NCBI GenBank assembly: GCA_001970955.1
Contig: MPUH01000111.1
Coordinates: 1 to 64,000, forward strand
Reading direction: 5' to 3'
From: Stentor coeruleus
Taxonomy: Eukaryota > Ciliophora > Heterotrichea > Heterotrichida > Stentoridae
DNA length: 64,000 nucleotides
Below the pieces are notes generated by a model. The model saw nothing but the letters and a program-made list of their open reading frames with translations, made no database searches and was not told the origin of the DNA. Both the position numbers and the translations under genes were made by a program. Of this stretch, positions 19,905 through 31,800 are shown piece after piece (positions within the stretch are counted from its first letter, which is position 1; each line of letters begins with the position of its first letter).

Positions 19905-20759
19905 TTAATCTATTGCGCTTCGGCAAATGGGACATGCGTTATTAATCCTGAGCCATTTCTTCAAGCATTCTGGGTGGAAAGTGTGATTTTCATCACATTT
20001 TAATTTAAGAATTTCTTCATTTTCCTTATAAGCACAAAAGCATATCGTACATTCTTTATTCTCTTCCTCAAAGTCAAAAAACTGTATAGTTTGTAATTTA
20101 TTTATTGCAGCTTCACTTGCAGGGTGTTGTCTTGGTTGTAAATAAATCATTACACCAATAATCACAGGTAAACACATACAAATACAACAACAAGTTAAGC
20201 AAGGTAAACTTACATAAATATACCCTAATATAATAAGAACAAGTGTTGCATCTGTTAAATCAGGTGCTTGCTCTGAACATGCAGGACATGTATAAAACCA
20301 AACATTTCCAAATATATGGCCAACTAAATACCCACTAAATAAAAATTACGCAAGGGCAAGTCTTTCAAGTCTATCTAAAGTAAGTTTTAATGAAGTTGGC
20401 TCATTATTTTCTGATGAGAATATTCCATGTAATGTTTTAAGAATATAGATAAGATCTACAGATACCATAATCCATATGAAGGATTCTAATGGTTTATCAG
20501 TATTTTGGGTATTTGAGAAGATGATGTAGAGACAGGCTATGATTTTTATTGATAAATATATTGTTTGGAATATTAGAAGAATTTTAGACCTTTGGGATAC
20601 TTGAATTGCTGATTGTAAAGCTGAAGTTCTCATGGAATTTCTATTGCTCAAACTGTTTTGTCTTGTTAATGAACCTGTAAGATTGAATTGACCACTTGTA
20701 CTTCTTTGGGTTATTAAAGGGACGTTTTCAGAACCCTTTTCAGATGAAGCCATTTCCAT
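19905..20759 (-). CDS. Membrane RING-H2 E3 ubiquitin ligase, one 15-nt intron
   Basis: Two apparently separate frames become one 279-aa protein when the 15-nt intron at 20335-20349 (gtaatttttatttag, phase 2) is removed: exon 1 is 20350-20759 and exon 2 is 19905-20334. Retention would create an immediate TAA. The N-terminal 55 residues are polar and Ser-rich. Hydrophobic segments lie at about 58-82, 92-112, 137-155 and 165-200, giving about four membrane spans. The RING-H2 finger is at the C-terminus: CTICFCAYKENEE, then KCDENHTFHPECLKKW and CPICRS, a complete C3H2C3 zinc-ligand set. This matches transmembrane RING ligases that ubiquitylate proteins at ER, Golgi or endosomal membranes. The substrate is unknown. 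Confidence 0.88.
20335..20349 (-). other. 15-nt spliceosomal intron in RING gene
   Basis: On the sense strand gtaatttttatttag. It starts GTAA, ends TAG and has A at position 10. Removing it joins the membrane half to the RING half in frame (phase 2). Confidence 0.88.
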
Positions 20760-21042
20760 GATTTATATTGATAGATATATTTTAATATACAGAGAATACG
20801 TTGAATATGATAATTTGTGAATTCTTATAAAATATATTGTATAATCATAATTTATCAAATAATCATACAACATTATTCTAAAAAATCTCCAAAAATATTT
20901 ATCTTCCTCTATTAAAAACATCCTATCACATCTTATCACATTCTCAACTAAACCTCCTTATAAAATCCTTTATTAAAACCCATCTCAAATTTCTACAAAC
21001 TCCCAATTTAAAACCAATTAAACACATCTTATACAAAAAAAC

Positions 21043-22464
21043 CTAAACATTTCCTACAATCCTCGGAGTAGGTGTTTTAGTCCTATCAGTCATTGGCATA
21101 TCAATTAACACCCTAGCCCTTTCTCTCATAATTTCTATAGGAGTTGGGATTTTCTCTTCATCTTGATTAAACTCTTCAACTAAATCCTTACAGCTCATAA
21201 ACTCATTCATATATATTTCAGGGGTTAATCTTCTTAAAACACTTGGGGTCTTTGTTATTTTCCTAATCGAAAACTCTTCTTGTTGTGTAATTAACTTATA
21301 AATCCTCAAATTATGTATAAATTCTTCAACATTAGCTAATTGTTCTTCAATATTAAGGTTTTCATCAGAAACTGAAGAAGTTTGATCTTTTCCAAGAACT
21401 TTTTTTAGTTTCTGAGATTCTATCATCAACACCCTAGTTTTATCAAGTTGATCTTTTATAATCGCTTGATGTTTTATTGCATTATTTATCATTTCATATG
21501 TTTTTTTCATATTTTGGTTTAGTTCGCTATGGATTTTCGCAGCTTTGCTTCTTGACGACAATAAAAAATTCGTCGAGTCCTCAAGTCCAGCTTCGAATTT
21601 CTTATTCGAATACTCTAAAGAGTCTATTTCAGCTAATACTTCAAGAAGATATTTAGACATTTTAGCTGTATTTTCATAATAATTCAAAAAATTCTCTACA
21701 AAATCCTCTTCATCCGAAGCTTCAGAGTTAGATTTTATATAATGCATCATCTCAGCAAGTTTCGAATTTTGTTGCTTTTTTTTGCTAACTTTTAAATTCA
21801 AACTTTTTACATCAAAGTCTAATTTTCCTAAAAGTTTTTGTAAAACTTTAGTATTATCAAGCACAGTTAGTTGTTTATTTAATATTATATCCAAGTTATC
21901 GTTTTGTTTTTTTAAGGTTTGGGTGTTGTTGTATTTTTCCTGTTTGATAATCTCAGAAATTGTTTCTAGTTTCTTAGTGAATCTGATTTTGTCATTTGAG
22001 GATTTACTCATTACTAATCTTATTTCGGAAGCTTTTTCTTTTTCTTGATTACGTTCTTTTATTTGCATGCTGGTTCTAAGTTTTGACATAAAGTTGTGTT
22101 TTTCTATATCGTTTTCTAATGAAGTGACTTTGGTTTTTGTACTTGCTGTTACTATGCGCATGTGATCGATTTTCCCTCTAAGGAGCAGATTTTCATTCTG
22201 TGTCATGTTGTATTGGGTTTGTGTGACTTCTATTTTCTTTTTCAAATTTTCCAATTTCGATTTCAGGTCTGCTTTTTCTTCATCTGGCTTCCTATTTCTG
22301 ATTTTTTCCAGATCAGTTTCTAAAGCTTTTATACCTATGTCTAATAGTGTTTCCTGTCTTTTTTCTTCCTCGTACTGGGCAATTGCTAATTCAATATCTT
22401 TCTGCATGGTCACTTTTATCGGCTCTCTTAAGCTTTGTGTGCATTTTGAATCAAATTGAGACAT
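21043..22464 (-). CDS. Outer dynein arm docking complex-like coiled coil (ODAD1/CCDC114-CCDC63 type)
   Basis: 473-aa protein, almost all coiled coil from residue 20 to 400. Features that recall ODAD1/CCDC114 and CCDC63, which anchor outer dynein arms on the ciliary doublet, are the early segment QYNMTQNENLLLRGKIDHMR (family pattern: N-x2-L-R-x-E-I-D-x-L-R) and the mid-protein SDEEDFVENFLNYYENTAK followed by another helix, aligning with the S-D-x-D-x-L-V-x-K-x-L-x-x-E-E block. The C-terminus is Thr/Pro-rich (TDRTKTPTPRI). The assignment is by eye and only moderately sure, since coiled coils resemble each other. The next gene upstream on the same strand resembles the partner subunit ODAD3, which supports the reading. 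Confidence 0.6.
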   Translation of the reverse strand: MSQFDSKCTQSLREPIKVTMQKDIELAIAQYEEEKRQETLLDIGIKALETDLEKIRNRKPDEEKADLKSKLENLKKKIEVTQTQYNMTQNENLLLRGKIDHMRIVTASTKTKVTSLENDIEKHNFMSKLRTSMQIKERNQEKEKASEIRLVMSKSSNDKIRFTKKLETISEIIKQEKYNNTQTLKKQNDNLDIILNKQLTVLDNTKVLQKLLGKLDFDVKSLNLKVSKKKQQNSKLAEMMHYIKSNSEASDEEDFVENFLNYYENTAKMSKYLLEVLAEIDSLEYSNKKFEAGLEDSTNFLLSSRSKAAKIHSELNQNMKKTYEMINNAIKHQAIIKDQLDKTRVLMIESQKLKKVLGKDQTSSVSDENLNIEEQLANVEEFIHNLRIYKLITQQEEFSIRKITKTPSVLRRLTPEIYMNEFMSCKDLVEEFNQDEEKIPTPIEIMRERARVLIDMPMTDRTKTPTPRIVGNV

Positions 22465-22729
22465 TATTTAAATTTTTACATCAATAAATATAAATTAAAC
22501 AAATCCAAAGATAAAGTTCTCACTTCTAAATAATTATGTTGTTATTACGATATTACAAAATAAAAAATTGTCTTAAGAGATTTTATATTAAAAGTTAAGT
22601 CTCATAAATATCATTGGGAATTTTAACCATAAAATCATTAACACCCTAACACCCAAAATTTTCATAGCATCTTATATTTACTAAAAAACAACATAAACTC
22701 ATCAATTATAATTTCTATCAATAACAGTC

Positions 22730-24166
22730 CTATTTACCTCCCATATCATAATCTTCAATCCTCTTATACTTATCTGGACCAATATCATTAATTATCTGAT
22801 CAATCCTTCCTTTAAGGAAAAAGTCTATTTTATTATCTTGATTCTATATATCCCTTACAATACTTTTTATCTTAACTAGTGACCCCTTAGCATGTATTTT
22901 TATTCTTGTCAAATGTTCAGCCAAGTTTTGAAAATTCGACGTATCCGAAAACCTATTCAAGTTTTTCTTAGTCCATGAATAAATCTTATCATAAATCCCT
23001 TTAAGTTTCATAAGCTTTTCTTTATCTCTCGAAATAACCTTCAATTTATTAATCACATCCTTATGTAAACTTTCAATTGTCCCAGTTTGTATTTTATATT
23101 TTTCCATATTCTGGATTTTCATTTCAACTTCCACAATTTTTTCTTGAGTTTCTTCAATCCTATTAGTAGCATCATCAACTGTTCTTTTTAAATCATTATA
23201 AGCTAATTCAGATGTTAGGAATTTCGTTACCATTTCAGTTGCATCACTAACACCTGCAATTTTTCTCACTTTTTTAAAGGCTTCTTCAGTAGGGCTAAAT
23301 TTTTCCATGTCTTTACTTAGACGTTTTTCTAAGTAAAGATACCAAAAACGATGGGACATTAAAGATTCACGGATTTGAGTTGCTCGCATATCCCGATCTT
23401 CATTTGCTGCAGCTTCAGCTATTTCAAGTTGGCGTTTATAACGTTCTTCACGTTTTTGATTGTTTTCTTGACGTTGGATGACATCTTTTTTCATAGAATC
23501 TAAGCGTTCTTGTTTTTCTTTGGTTGCTTTTTCTTTGTAGGACCCGAGGAGTTCAAGTGCTTTTTTGGTTTTGATTTTGGATTCTTTGATACGACGAGCG
23601 ATTTCGAACTCTTCGTTAAGGGTTTTTGTGTTTGCTTTGATGCTGTTGATGAACTCTTCGTTACGGATATCAAGCTGCATACGACTTTTTTTCATCCTTT
23701 CGAGGATATGCTTATAAACATTAGCAGCAGCCAACGCTTCCTCCTGCTTCTTTTTAATCTCTTCCGTAGATCCTTCCAATTCTTCAACCCTTCCTTTCAA
23801 ACTATCGAGCTTTGATACAGTTTTTTCTTCTTCCTGATTGAAGTTATCAATAACTCTTTTAAGCCTAACAATATCAGTATCATGTCTTAAATTTGAATCA
23901 CAGTTTAAATCATGTTTCTTCCTCAAAAACCCAAGCTGCATAGACACTTCTCTAATATCTTCCTGCTTAGAAACTTTAGCATAATCATCTGAAGGGTTTA
24001 ATGAAACCTTAAGAAAATTCCTAGGATTATTCGTCGAAATCAACGAATGAACTCTTTTTTGATCAGCTTTAGCCATATATCGATCTGTTTCTTGAATCTT
24101 ATCTTTTTTCCATCTAATAGTCGCATTAGCAGATAAGACTGATATATCAACTTCAGTTTTAAACAT
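22730..24166 (-). CDS. Outer dynein arm docking complex-like coiled coil (ODAD3/CCDC151 type), one 15-nt intron
   Basis: The main frame ends at an apparent TAG at 22844-22846, but that TAG is the 3' end of a 15-nt intron (22844-22858, gtaagggatatatag, phase 0). Splicing adds 37 residues to a TAG at 22730-22732. Exons are 22859-24166 and 22730-22843; the protein is 473 aa. It is coiled coil from about residue 85 onward. The block FKKVRKIAGVSDATEMVTKF matches the CCDC151/ODAD3 signature F-x-K-[VI]-K-x-A-T-G-x-x-[DE]-x-x-x-[LV]-V-x-[RK]-F. Helices before it also align in order (NVYKHILERMKKSRMQLD, then a KKALELLGSYKEKA region). ODAD3 anchors outer dynein arms on ciliary doublets. The gap to the CNBD gene upstream is only 32 bp. 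Confidence 0.68.
22844..22858 (-). other. 15-nt spliceosomal intron in ODAD3-like gene
   Basis: Sense strand gtaagggatatatag, phase 0, with A at position 10. Its final TAG reads as an in-frame stop if not spliced. Removal extends the protein by 37 residues of normal composition. Confidence 0.72.
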
Positions 24167-24198
24167 ACTTTGTATTTATCTTATCTATGAAAAAATGC

Positions 24199-25452
24199 TT
24201 AATTTCTTATCAATTTATACTGCCCACCTGGGGACTTTTTTCCTTTCTCATACGCAACCTCAGTTGTAAACATTGATTTCCCTTCTCGTCCTACAGTATT
24301 TACCGTGCTTTTATTCCTTGCATTAATCATTTTCCCTAATATCGCAGGTAATTTTACAGGAGGTGTTACAGATTTTGACCTTATCGGCTCTTCAATTTTT
24401 TGCACAGGCTCTTTATGCACAACTTTTATCGCACTTTTTGGTGTGTAAATAACCCTACTTTTATACTCTTCTAAAAATTTTAATGTTGGCATACGACTTG
24501 ATGTCCATTTTGTAAATGCTTCATTTTGCTCTTCTAATACACGAAGGGTTTCTGGATGCGAAAATTTTTTCAAAAACTCTTTTTCGCTTATCGCTAAAAG
24601 TTCACCTACTGTTGAAATGCAAGTACATGTAAAGAAACGAGTATCTTTTTTTAATAAAATTTCATTGTATCCGAAAATATCACCTTTTTGCTTTATGACA
24701 ATTTGAAGCTCTCTTGGTTTTGAGTTCCGACGATAACAGCTGCCTTTGAGAAAAGAGTTACTTCCAAACTCATGATTTTCTTCATCAATTTTGTCTTGAT
24801 CGACACAGAATTTCTGTGTGAATTTAAAGTCCCCATCTGCAATGATGAGAATTTCATTAGGTTTATCCCCTTCTTTATAGACGATTTGGTTTTTTTTGTA
24901 ACTTCGTTTGAAGAAAGCACTGCTAGCTTTTTTCACAGCTTGTCTTCCCCAGTTCTTAAATATTTCAACTCCTCTTAAGATCTCAACTTTTTCAATTGCT
25001 AACTGTTCGAACTCTTCAAGTGTTTCTTCATATGATTCGTTATTTAATACAGCAAATACACAAGGTCCATTACATTGAAATGTATACATGTCATGATTTC
25101 CAATTTCTCCTAATAACATCCCTTCTTCTATAAGAAATGCATCATTGTTTTTAGAATCTTTTTGACTTTGCGGGATTTTCTTCAGTGATTTTTGTAGTAT
25201 TTCTGCATCACTGTTTTTTATATATAAAATTCCTTTTAGAAGGACGTATATTGATGAAGGAACTGTTGAAATGTTGTTATAATGTTGTAGTTGCAGGTTA
25301 TTAATTGAACTTTGATATAAAAACCCTGATTCATCTGATGCTTGGAGGTCTTGAAAAAAATCGAATTTGGAAAAGGTGTTGAAAAGAGAATCTTGCTCTA
25401 GGGAGGATCTGCGGAAGTAGCTTTTTGATAAAATTTCAATGATTTTATCCAT
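24199..25452 (-). CDS. Protein with two degenerate cyclic-nucleotide-binding domains
   Basis: 417 aa. The first CNB-like fold spans about residues 20-145 (SSIYVLLKGILYIK and LIEEGMLLGEIGN). The second spans about 150-300: KKNQIVYKEGDKPNEILIIADGDFKF is the typical beta-roll start, and KQKGDIFGYNEILLKK followed by RFFTCTC occupies the phosphate-binding-cassette place. The canonical cassette FGE(L/I)AL...PRAA is not preserved: the Glu is displaced and the Arg context is changed, so nucleotide binding is doubtful. The C-terminal 110 residues are basic, Pro/Ser-rich and probably disordered. Such CNB-only proteins occur in ciliates and in cilia, but there is no kinase or channel domain here, so partner and function are unknown. 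Confidence 0.75.
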   Translation of the reverse strand: MDKIIEILSKSYFRRSSLEQDSLFNTFSKFDFFQDLQASDESGFLYQSSINNLQLQHYNNISTVPSSIYVLLKGILYIKNSDAEILQKSLKKIPQSQKDSKNNDAFLIEEGMLLGEIGNHDMYTFQCNGPCVFAVLNNESYEETLEEFEQLAIEKVEILRGVEIFKNWGRQAVKKASSAFFKRSYKKNQIVYKEGDKPNEILIIADGDFKFTQKFCVDQDKIDEENHEFGSNSFLKGSCYRRNSKPRELQIVIKQKGDIFGYNEILLKKDTRFFTCTCISTVGELLAISEKEFLKKFSHPETLRVLEEQNEAFTKWTSSRMPTLKFLEEYKSRVIYTPKSAIKVVHKEPVQKIEEPIRSKSVTPPVKLPAILGKMINARNKSTVNTVGREGKSMFTTEVAYEKGKKSPGGQYKLIRN

Positions 25453-25890
25453 TTATATTACTTTTGAGCTTTAATTTGTGAGTTTTTATGTTAGAGTGTA
25501 GAGAGTGTGCAAATTTAGCTTATTGTGATTGATGTGGATGATTGGGGGAGATTTTAAGGGAAAATGGTAGTGATGTTTATTTTGAGAAATAGGGAAAATT
25601 ATGAGTTGTATTAAGATATTGGCTTAAAGAATTATATATATATGGTTTGTGAATGCTATATAATGGGAGATAGGATTATTTATAAGGAATTAAGGATGAT
25701 TTATAGGAACAATTTTTATAATTAAAAGTTGAGAAAATGGGGAATATATATTAGGATTGAACTTGCTTAGATTTGCTAGTTACTTTTTATTCATAAAATA
25801 TCAATCCCATCCTAAAAAGCACATAATTCTCCTCATAAAATCCCTACTAATCACAAAACCCTTATCATCCCAAATCATAATTAAATCCTA
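25453..25890. other. 438-bp intergenic region, no gene seen
   Basis: 25453 to about 25780 is G-rich on the plus strand and about 25790-25890 is C-rich, again a sharp skew switch. No RNA gene or repeat is evident. Confidence 0.5.
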
Positions 25891-28800
25891 TTACCCTAAA
25901 AACTTCTGAACCCAATTCCTAAACTGTTTCTGCATATCCTCATCCAACAAATGCAAGACCTTCAGGACATTCTTAATATCCCCTTTCTTAACATTAAAAA
26001 TCTTAATCACCGCATTTTTCAACATTTCTTCATTTGTATCATCAAAAATACATTCCCTAGCCAACGCAGGGAAAATACCACTAAAACTGTCTATATCCTT
26101 ACAAAGCATCCCTTCAGGAAACGAGCATAATACATCAATACAAATCCCAATATTCTGTGCCATATCATTAAAATGTTTTTTCGCCATATCATAACTTTCT
26201 TTAGGATGTGCTTCAGCTATTAACCTAAAAATCTGCACAGCTTCATCAAAATTATTCCTCACAGCATTATCAATAAATGGTGTAGCAACATTCAAAGCAT
26301 CAGTATTTGATTTATTCAATATTTCTGATAACATTATAATTGAAGGCATATTAGGTTGTAAACATTGTAATATAGTAGAAAGGTCCATATTAATCATAAA
26401 AAGTAGTTTTCCAGCTTCAATAGCCACATCATTTGAAGTTTTATAATTAAGTTCATTTATAATTCGATTACATAAAGAAGATAATAATTGACTTGGAACT
26501 TCAGTAGCTTTGGTGATTTTCTGTAAAGTTTCAAGTGATTTTGTTACAATATCAGCTGTATTATTAAGTGTACCTAAATCCCCAAATAATAAATCAAGTC
26601 TAGGTTTGAGTTTAAGTAATTCAATTATATTCCTTGACCCAGCTTCTCTAACATTAGCTTCATTATGGACAAGAGCTTTAGTAAATGTGCTTTGGAGTTG
26701 TGAGACAAAAGGTTTAAGTTTAAGTGGGGTTTTTTGTAATAACAAAAACAAAGCATCTAAAATACTCACTTTAACATCTCCAGGGACTTTTTCTGATAAA
26801 ACTCTAATAAGTGGTCCAACTATCATTACAGCATAACTTGTTAAAATATCAGTTTCTGTTAATTCAATAACTTCACAATAACTCCTTGCAGCAAGTTCTT
26901 TAATTTCAATATTCCCATACATAAGCGAATTTTGTATCAGTGGCAAAAATGGCTCAAGACCTTTCGGGACATTGAAAAGTGGGATTTTTTCAATTGAATT
27001 CAGCCTTTCTTTGAATACTAAAAAGTAATCTGGGTATTGTTCTTTGTCTATAGGGGCAAGAATAAGCTTTACAGTCTCAGGGATCATAGCTAAAACTTCA
27101 TTTTCAGTACTTTCTAAGTTTGATAATGTCATTTCAAGAAGTTTATCTATAAAACTTGTATAAACCATTGATGAGTTTTTACAAACATAATTTATAACTT
27201 GAAGTTGACGTTGTGGGCTTATCATCTCTTGCATATTACTTAATGCTTGTATTAAAGCTGATGAATCTGCTATATTAGCTACAACAATCTGTACAGGTAA
27301 GACCATATTATCACTTTCATTACATTCTTTTAACATCCCTGGGAATACATTTTCAAGACCTTTTACTGAAAATAAATCATCAGCTATGATTTTACCTACA
27401 AGTTCTAATGTTATTGTCCTTTCTGGAGCACTCATGATTTTTGGTAAAAGGGCTTTTGTAATACCTACGTTTTTAAAAGCTAAAAGTTCTTTACAAGCTT
27501 TTGGATATGAGACCATTTTACCTAATAAAGCCATAACTGCAGGATCAGGTTTTTCAATTGTTGTTTTCTGATACATATCATGAAAAATCCCCCCTGCATT
27601 ATGTAAATAGTCGATATCATCTGATTTAAGAAGGACTTCAAGGATTTGGATAATTTTTTCACTATAAGTTATTAATAAGTTACGTGATGCGGTTTCACAA
27701 ACAGTTCTAAGAACAAAAGCTACACCTTTAGGATATGCGGAAAAATGTGTGAGGAAATGATTGATGTAACTAGAAAAAACTTTGTTTTGATATTTTTGGA
27801 TAAGATTTTGTATAGCATATGAAGCGATTTCTCGAGGTTCAGCATCGTTGTTATCTGAAATCTCAATAAGCCTAAGGACTAGTTCTGGGGTTAGCGAGAC
27901 TAGGAATTTCGGTGTGTTATCAACATGTGTTTTCCATATCTGAGCAGCTTGGGTGTTTATATTTGATGTATGGTCAGCACGAAGTATATATATCGACGCT
28001 AATATCCTGTTTTTATGTTCTACACTTATAAGCTGCTGGTTTTCTTTTCTAGACAAACTCTCGATTTTTTCTATCATCTCACCAATAAGCGTAACACAAC
28101 TTGATCTCTTTCTCCAGTTCCTATCAAAAAGTCCCTGTTCCAAATGTGGAAGGATAATCTGTAAACTACTTTTACAATAAGTTTGTATTATCAACTGAAC
28201 AACTCTAATGACCATTTTTCTCACATCTTCATTATCATCACTAAGTCTTTCAAGAAATGCTGGCATAACTCTAGATAAAAACTTCTCAAATTTCCCTTGG
28301 GTGTTAAGAGGAATAAAAATAAAAATCCCTAAATAACTCTCTTTAACTATAGGTGAAGCTTCTTTACACATTTGTAAAAGATGATCTAAATGTTCTTGCC
28401 AACGATCTTGATATAATAAATATTCACTATAAGCATGTACTGCACCTGATCTTTCAAAATTCAAATTTGACTTTTCCATAGATTCAATAAGCCAAGAGAT
28501 TATAGTTTCATTAAACTCAGAACCAATACCTTCACAAAAACTAGCTAAATTTTGTGCGGCTATATTTCTAACTTCAGGTAAACTATCAAATAAAGAAAAT
28601 TTCATAGCAGTAGTAACTCTTTCAATATATGGGGCAAATTCACTAGGTGTTCTTATTAAAGATGATATCCCACCAACAATCTGACAAGCTTGTTTTTTGT
28701 ATTCAGAATTCCTTGATTTAAGACCTGTTTCTATAAGTGGGACTATTAAAGATAAAGATGCGGTATCAAGATAATGATGAAAGGTGGTTTCGATAAGTAT

Positions 28801-31800
28801 CTTAAAAGCTTCAGAAAGATGAGAAATATCCCCAAGTGCTTTAGAAAGTACTGGGACTAATTGGAATATTTCAGGGTTTGTTATAACTGAACCTATATCG
28901 CTTATAGCCATATTTGCTGCTTCTAAAACTTTAGGGTTTGTATCTGAAAAAGCTTTTATAACCTGAGGGACTATACTCGGTAAAGCTGCAGAAAGTTGTT
29001 TTGGGGCACAAAAAGCCATTTTACCTAAAGCTTCAATTGCCCCAACTTTACTTCTCCATTTAGTTTCTTCTAATCCATGGGTTAATTGTGGTAAAATCCT
29101 TTTCATCCCATGAGCTGACAATCTTGAGATCATAACTTTAGTTGAAATTGCCGCTTGTTCTTGTAAATCTTTATTAGCAAAACAGTCTATTATAAAAGGT
29201 AACACTTCACCAAGATAAGGTTCGAAACTACGACCAAGAACAGCACCCAAGCCTTCAATTGCGATAAGTACCCCAGCTTTTTCGTTATCTGGAGATTTTT
29301 TGTTATTAATAATACTTTCTAGACGATCAAGTACATGATAAGAAACTAAACATTTTAACCCACCACCTTTAACAAGACAAGCAATTCCATATCCGATTCC
29401 TCTTTTATCTACTTTAGGCTTGTTTTCTAAAAGTTTTTTAAACTCTTGTTGGAGAAGTGCTTCAACTAACTGTGGACGTAGGGCGACAAGTCTAGGAAGG
29501 CATTTTGACACTGTTGAAAATAAAAGTTCTGAAGGCATATCTAGAGCTTTAAGTAAAAGGTCAATAGTGCTTTCTATACGAAAATCCTCAGAATTGAAAA
29601 ACTTCGCCAGATAACCTGCGAGGACAACTGCCGAGTTGCGTATTTTCTCATTTTGATGTGTCGTTCTTTGTTGTATCATAGTAAAAAACTCATTAACTAA
29701 ACTTTCTCCATGTGTATTTAAATACAAAATCGCTACATCTAATAATTCTTTACTTATATCAGTACATGTCATCCCTATTTCTAATATAAACTCTTCAGTA
29801 CTTAATACAAGATTTTTATTTGTCATACCAGGACATATAATTTGAAGTAGTTTAGCAAAACCTATTCTAGACTTATGAGCCATAAATTGTATTTTAGCTT
29901 TATCAAGTATACTCCCAGTCCAGTCTGGATTTTTACTTATAGCATCTTTTAAAGCTAAAGCTGTCATTAAAGATAATTCTAAATTCTCATCATATAAATA
30001 CTCTTGGACATGGTTTTCAACTATTTCTAAAGAAAGCTGGAGTTTGTTTTTTTCCCATACATCAGCGGCTGAACTAGAAACTAAATCAGTTTCATCGAAA
30101 AGACATAAATAAACTGGGGTGACAATCCAATATTCATTTGGGATAACTTTTGAGTATTGTAAAAGGTTATCAAGGACAATTTGCTTAGTGTTTGGTTGGA
30201 GTTTTAATAATATATCGAAAAAAGCTTTCCATTCTTTAGGTTCAATACGATCTAATAATGGTTGAAATAAAGAATTTAATAACGGACTGCTATATGATTC
30301 TATTAAAACACAGATTTCTTGTATTGTTTCATCCATATTACTTATTTTCCCTGCATGTAAAAAGTCTACCATAACAGTTAATGCTGTTGCCCTTAAACTT
30401 GTCCCACTTTGTCTTAAAACCCATAAAAATACCCTTTCCATCATAAACCCTTCACTGTTTTCGATTTGGCTTATGCTGATTTTCTCTTCAACAAATTTAA
30501 AAAGTTTGCTTAAAGCTTTGTCACTCCATTGGTTACGGGCACTTTTGAAAAGCGCAGCTGTGAAATACCATGAAATCTGCCCGAAATTAGGAGATGAACT
30601 AGTTAAAGCATAAAGAAAATCCCAACAAGCACCAGAAAGTGAAAGGTTTTGAAACCCTTGATATGAGGAATTAGATGAAAAATCATTAACAATAGGTGTT
30701 AGTTTGAAGACTATAGGGAGAACTTTGAAACACATTGTATTGAAAAAGCTTGAATTTGTTTTAACATATGATTGGTAATGTAAAGCATTAATAAATGAAT
30801 GTAAGATAAAAGCACTACGGTTTAATGATCTTTGCCATAAAATGTTTAGGGCACGGGTTACTGAGTTTTGATCTAGAGGTTCAAGTGGTAGGTTTGCAGA
30901 TTTTAGGATTTCTCTGCATTGATTGTTGAATTTACCGATTTCGTCAAAGTTTGGGTCTTCAAATACGGAGATGACATAGGATAAGATTTGTTGACTTTCA
31001 GTAACTTTGTCGTAGTTGAGCTCTTCTAAAAGTTTGTCTAATTTTTGTTCGTAGTTTGGTAAGGATAATGCGAGACCTACGCAACGGGTACTGGTTTTGA
31101 AAACTTTTTCGCTGTAGTTTTCTAGGAATTTGGAGCATTTTTTTAAAAGAAATTTGGTCCTTTTACTGTTTATGAGACTTTCTGTTGTTAATAACTGTAG
31201 GAAACTGTCGACATCATCAGAGTTCTTGAGTTTTCCGCATATTAGCCTGCAGAGGTTGTAGAAAACTCTTATAAAACTAGTTAAATGCACTTCATCATTA
31301 AGATGTTCTAATATAAACGGTATCAATGCAGCCAGCTGTACATCAGGCCAATTCTTCAAACAGTAATCCTGTATTTTCTTATATTTCGAAACCACACCTT
31401 TAGCAAACCTTTTCAATAAATGCGGATTATTAGGGTAAACCTTAAGCCCTAGCCTAACACATCTAGTCAAAGCAAACGATTCATCTTCCGTCAAATTCTG
31501 TAAAGAAAAAAGTGCTGATATCGGCTCATTCAAAAAGTTGACAATTTTCTGAGGAAGCTGATCAGGAATTTTCAATGAAAGTACTGAAATCAACATCATT
31601 GGACTATTTTGATTATAATTCAAAGGTAATTCCAATCCTAATAAATACACAAGATTAGCAAAATATGGATTTGTCAGATTAGCCTTTAATAATTCTCCAG
31701 GAGCATTATTTATATCAACATGTTTAGATAAAGCTAAAGCAACAAGTCCTCTACTTGATTCAGTTTTAACCCTTTGACTCATAGATGTAACATAATCTAC

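Noticed and set aside
21043-21057. A possible sixth 15-nt intron (sense gtaggaaatgtttag) whose TAG is the stop of the ODAD1-like gene.
   Set aside because: Position 10 is G, not the A found in all five accepted introns. The extension it would give lies in the 3' flank and does not look like conserved protein. The present stop after TPRIVGNV is kept.
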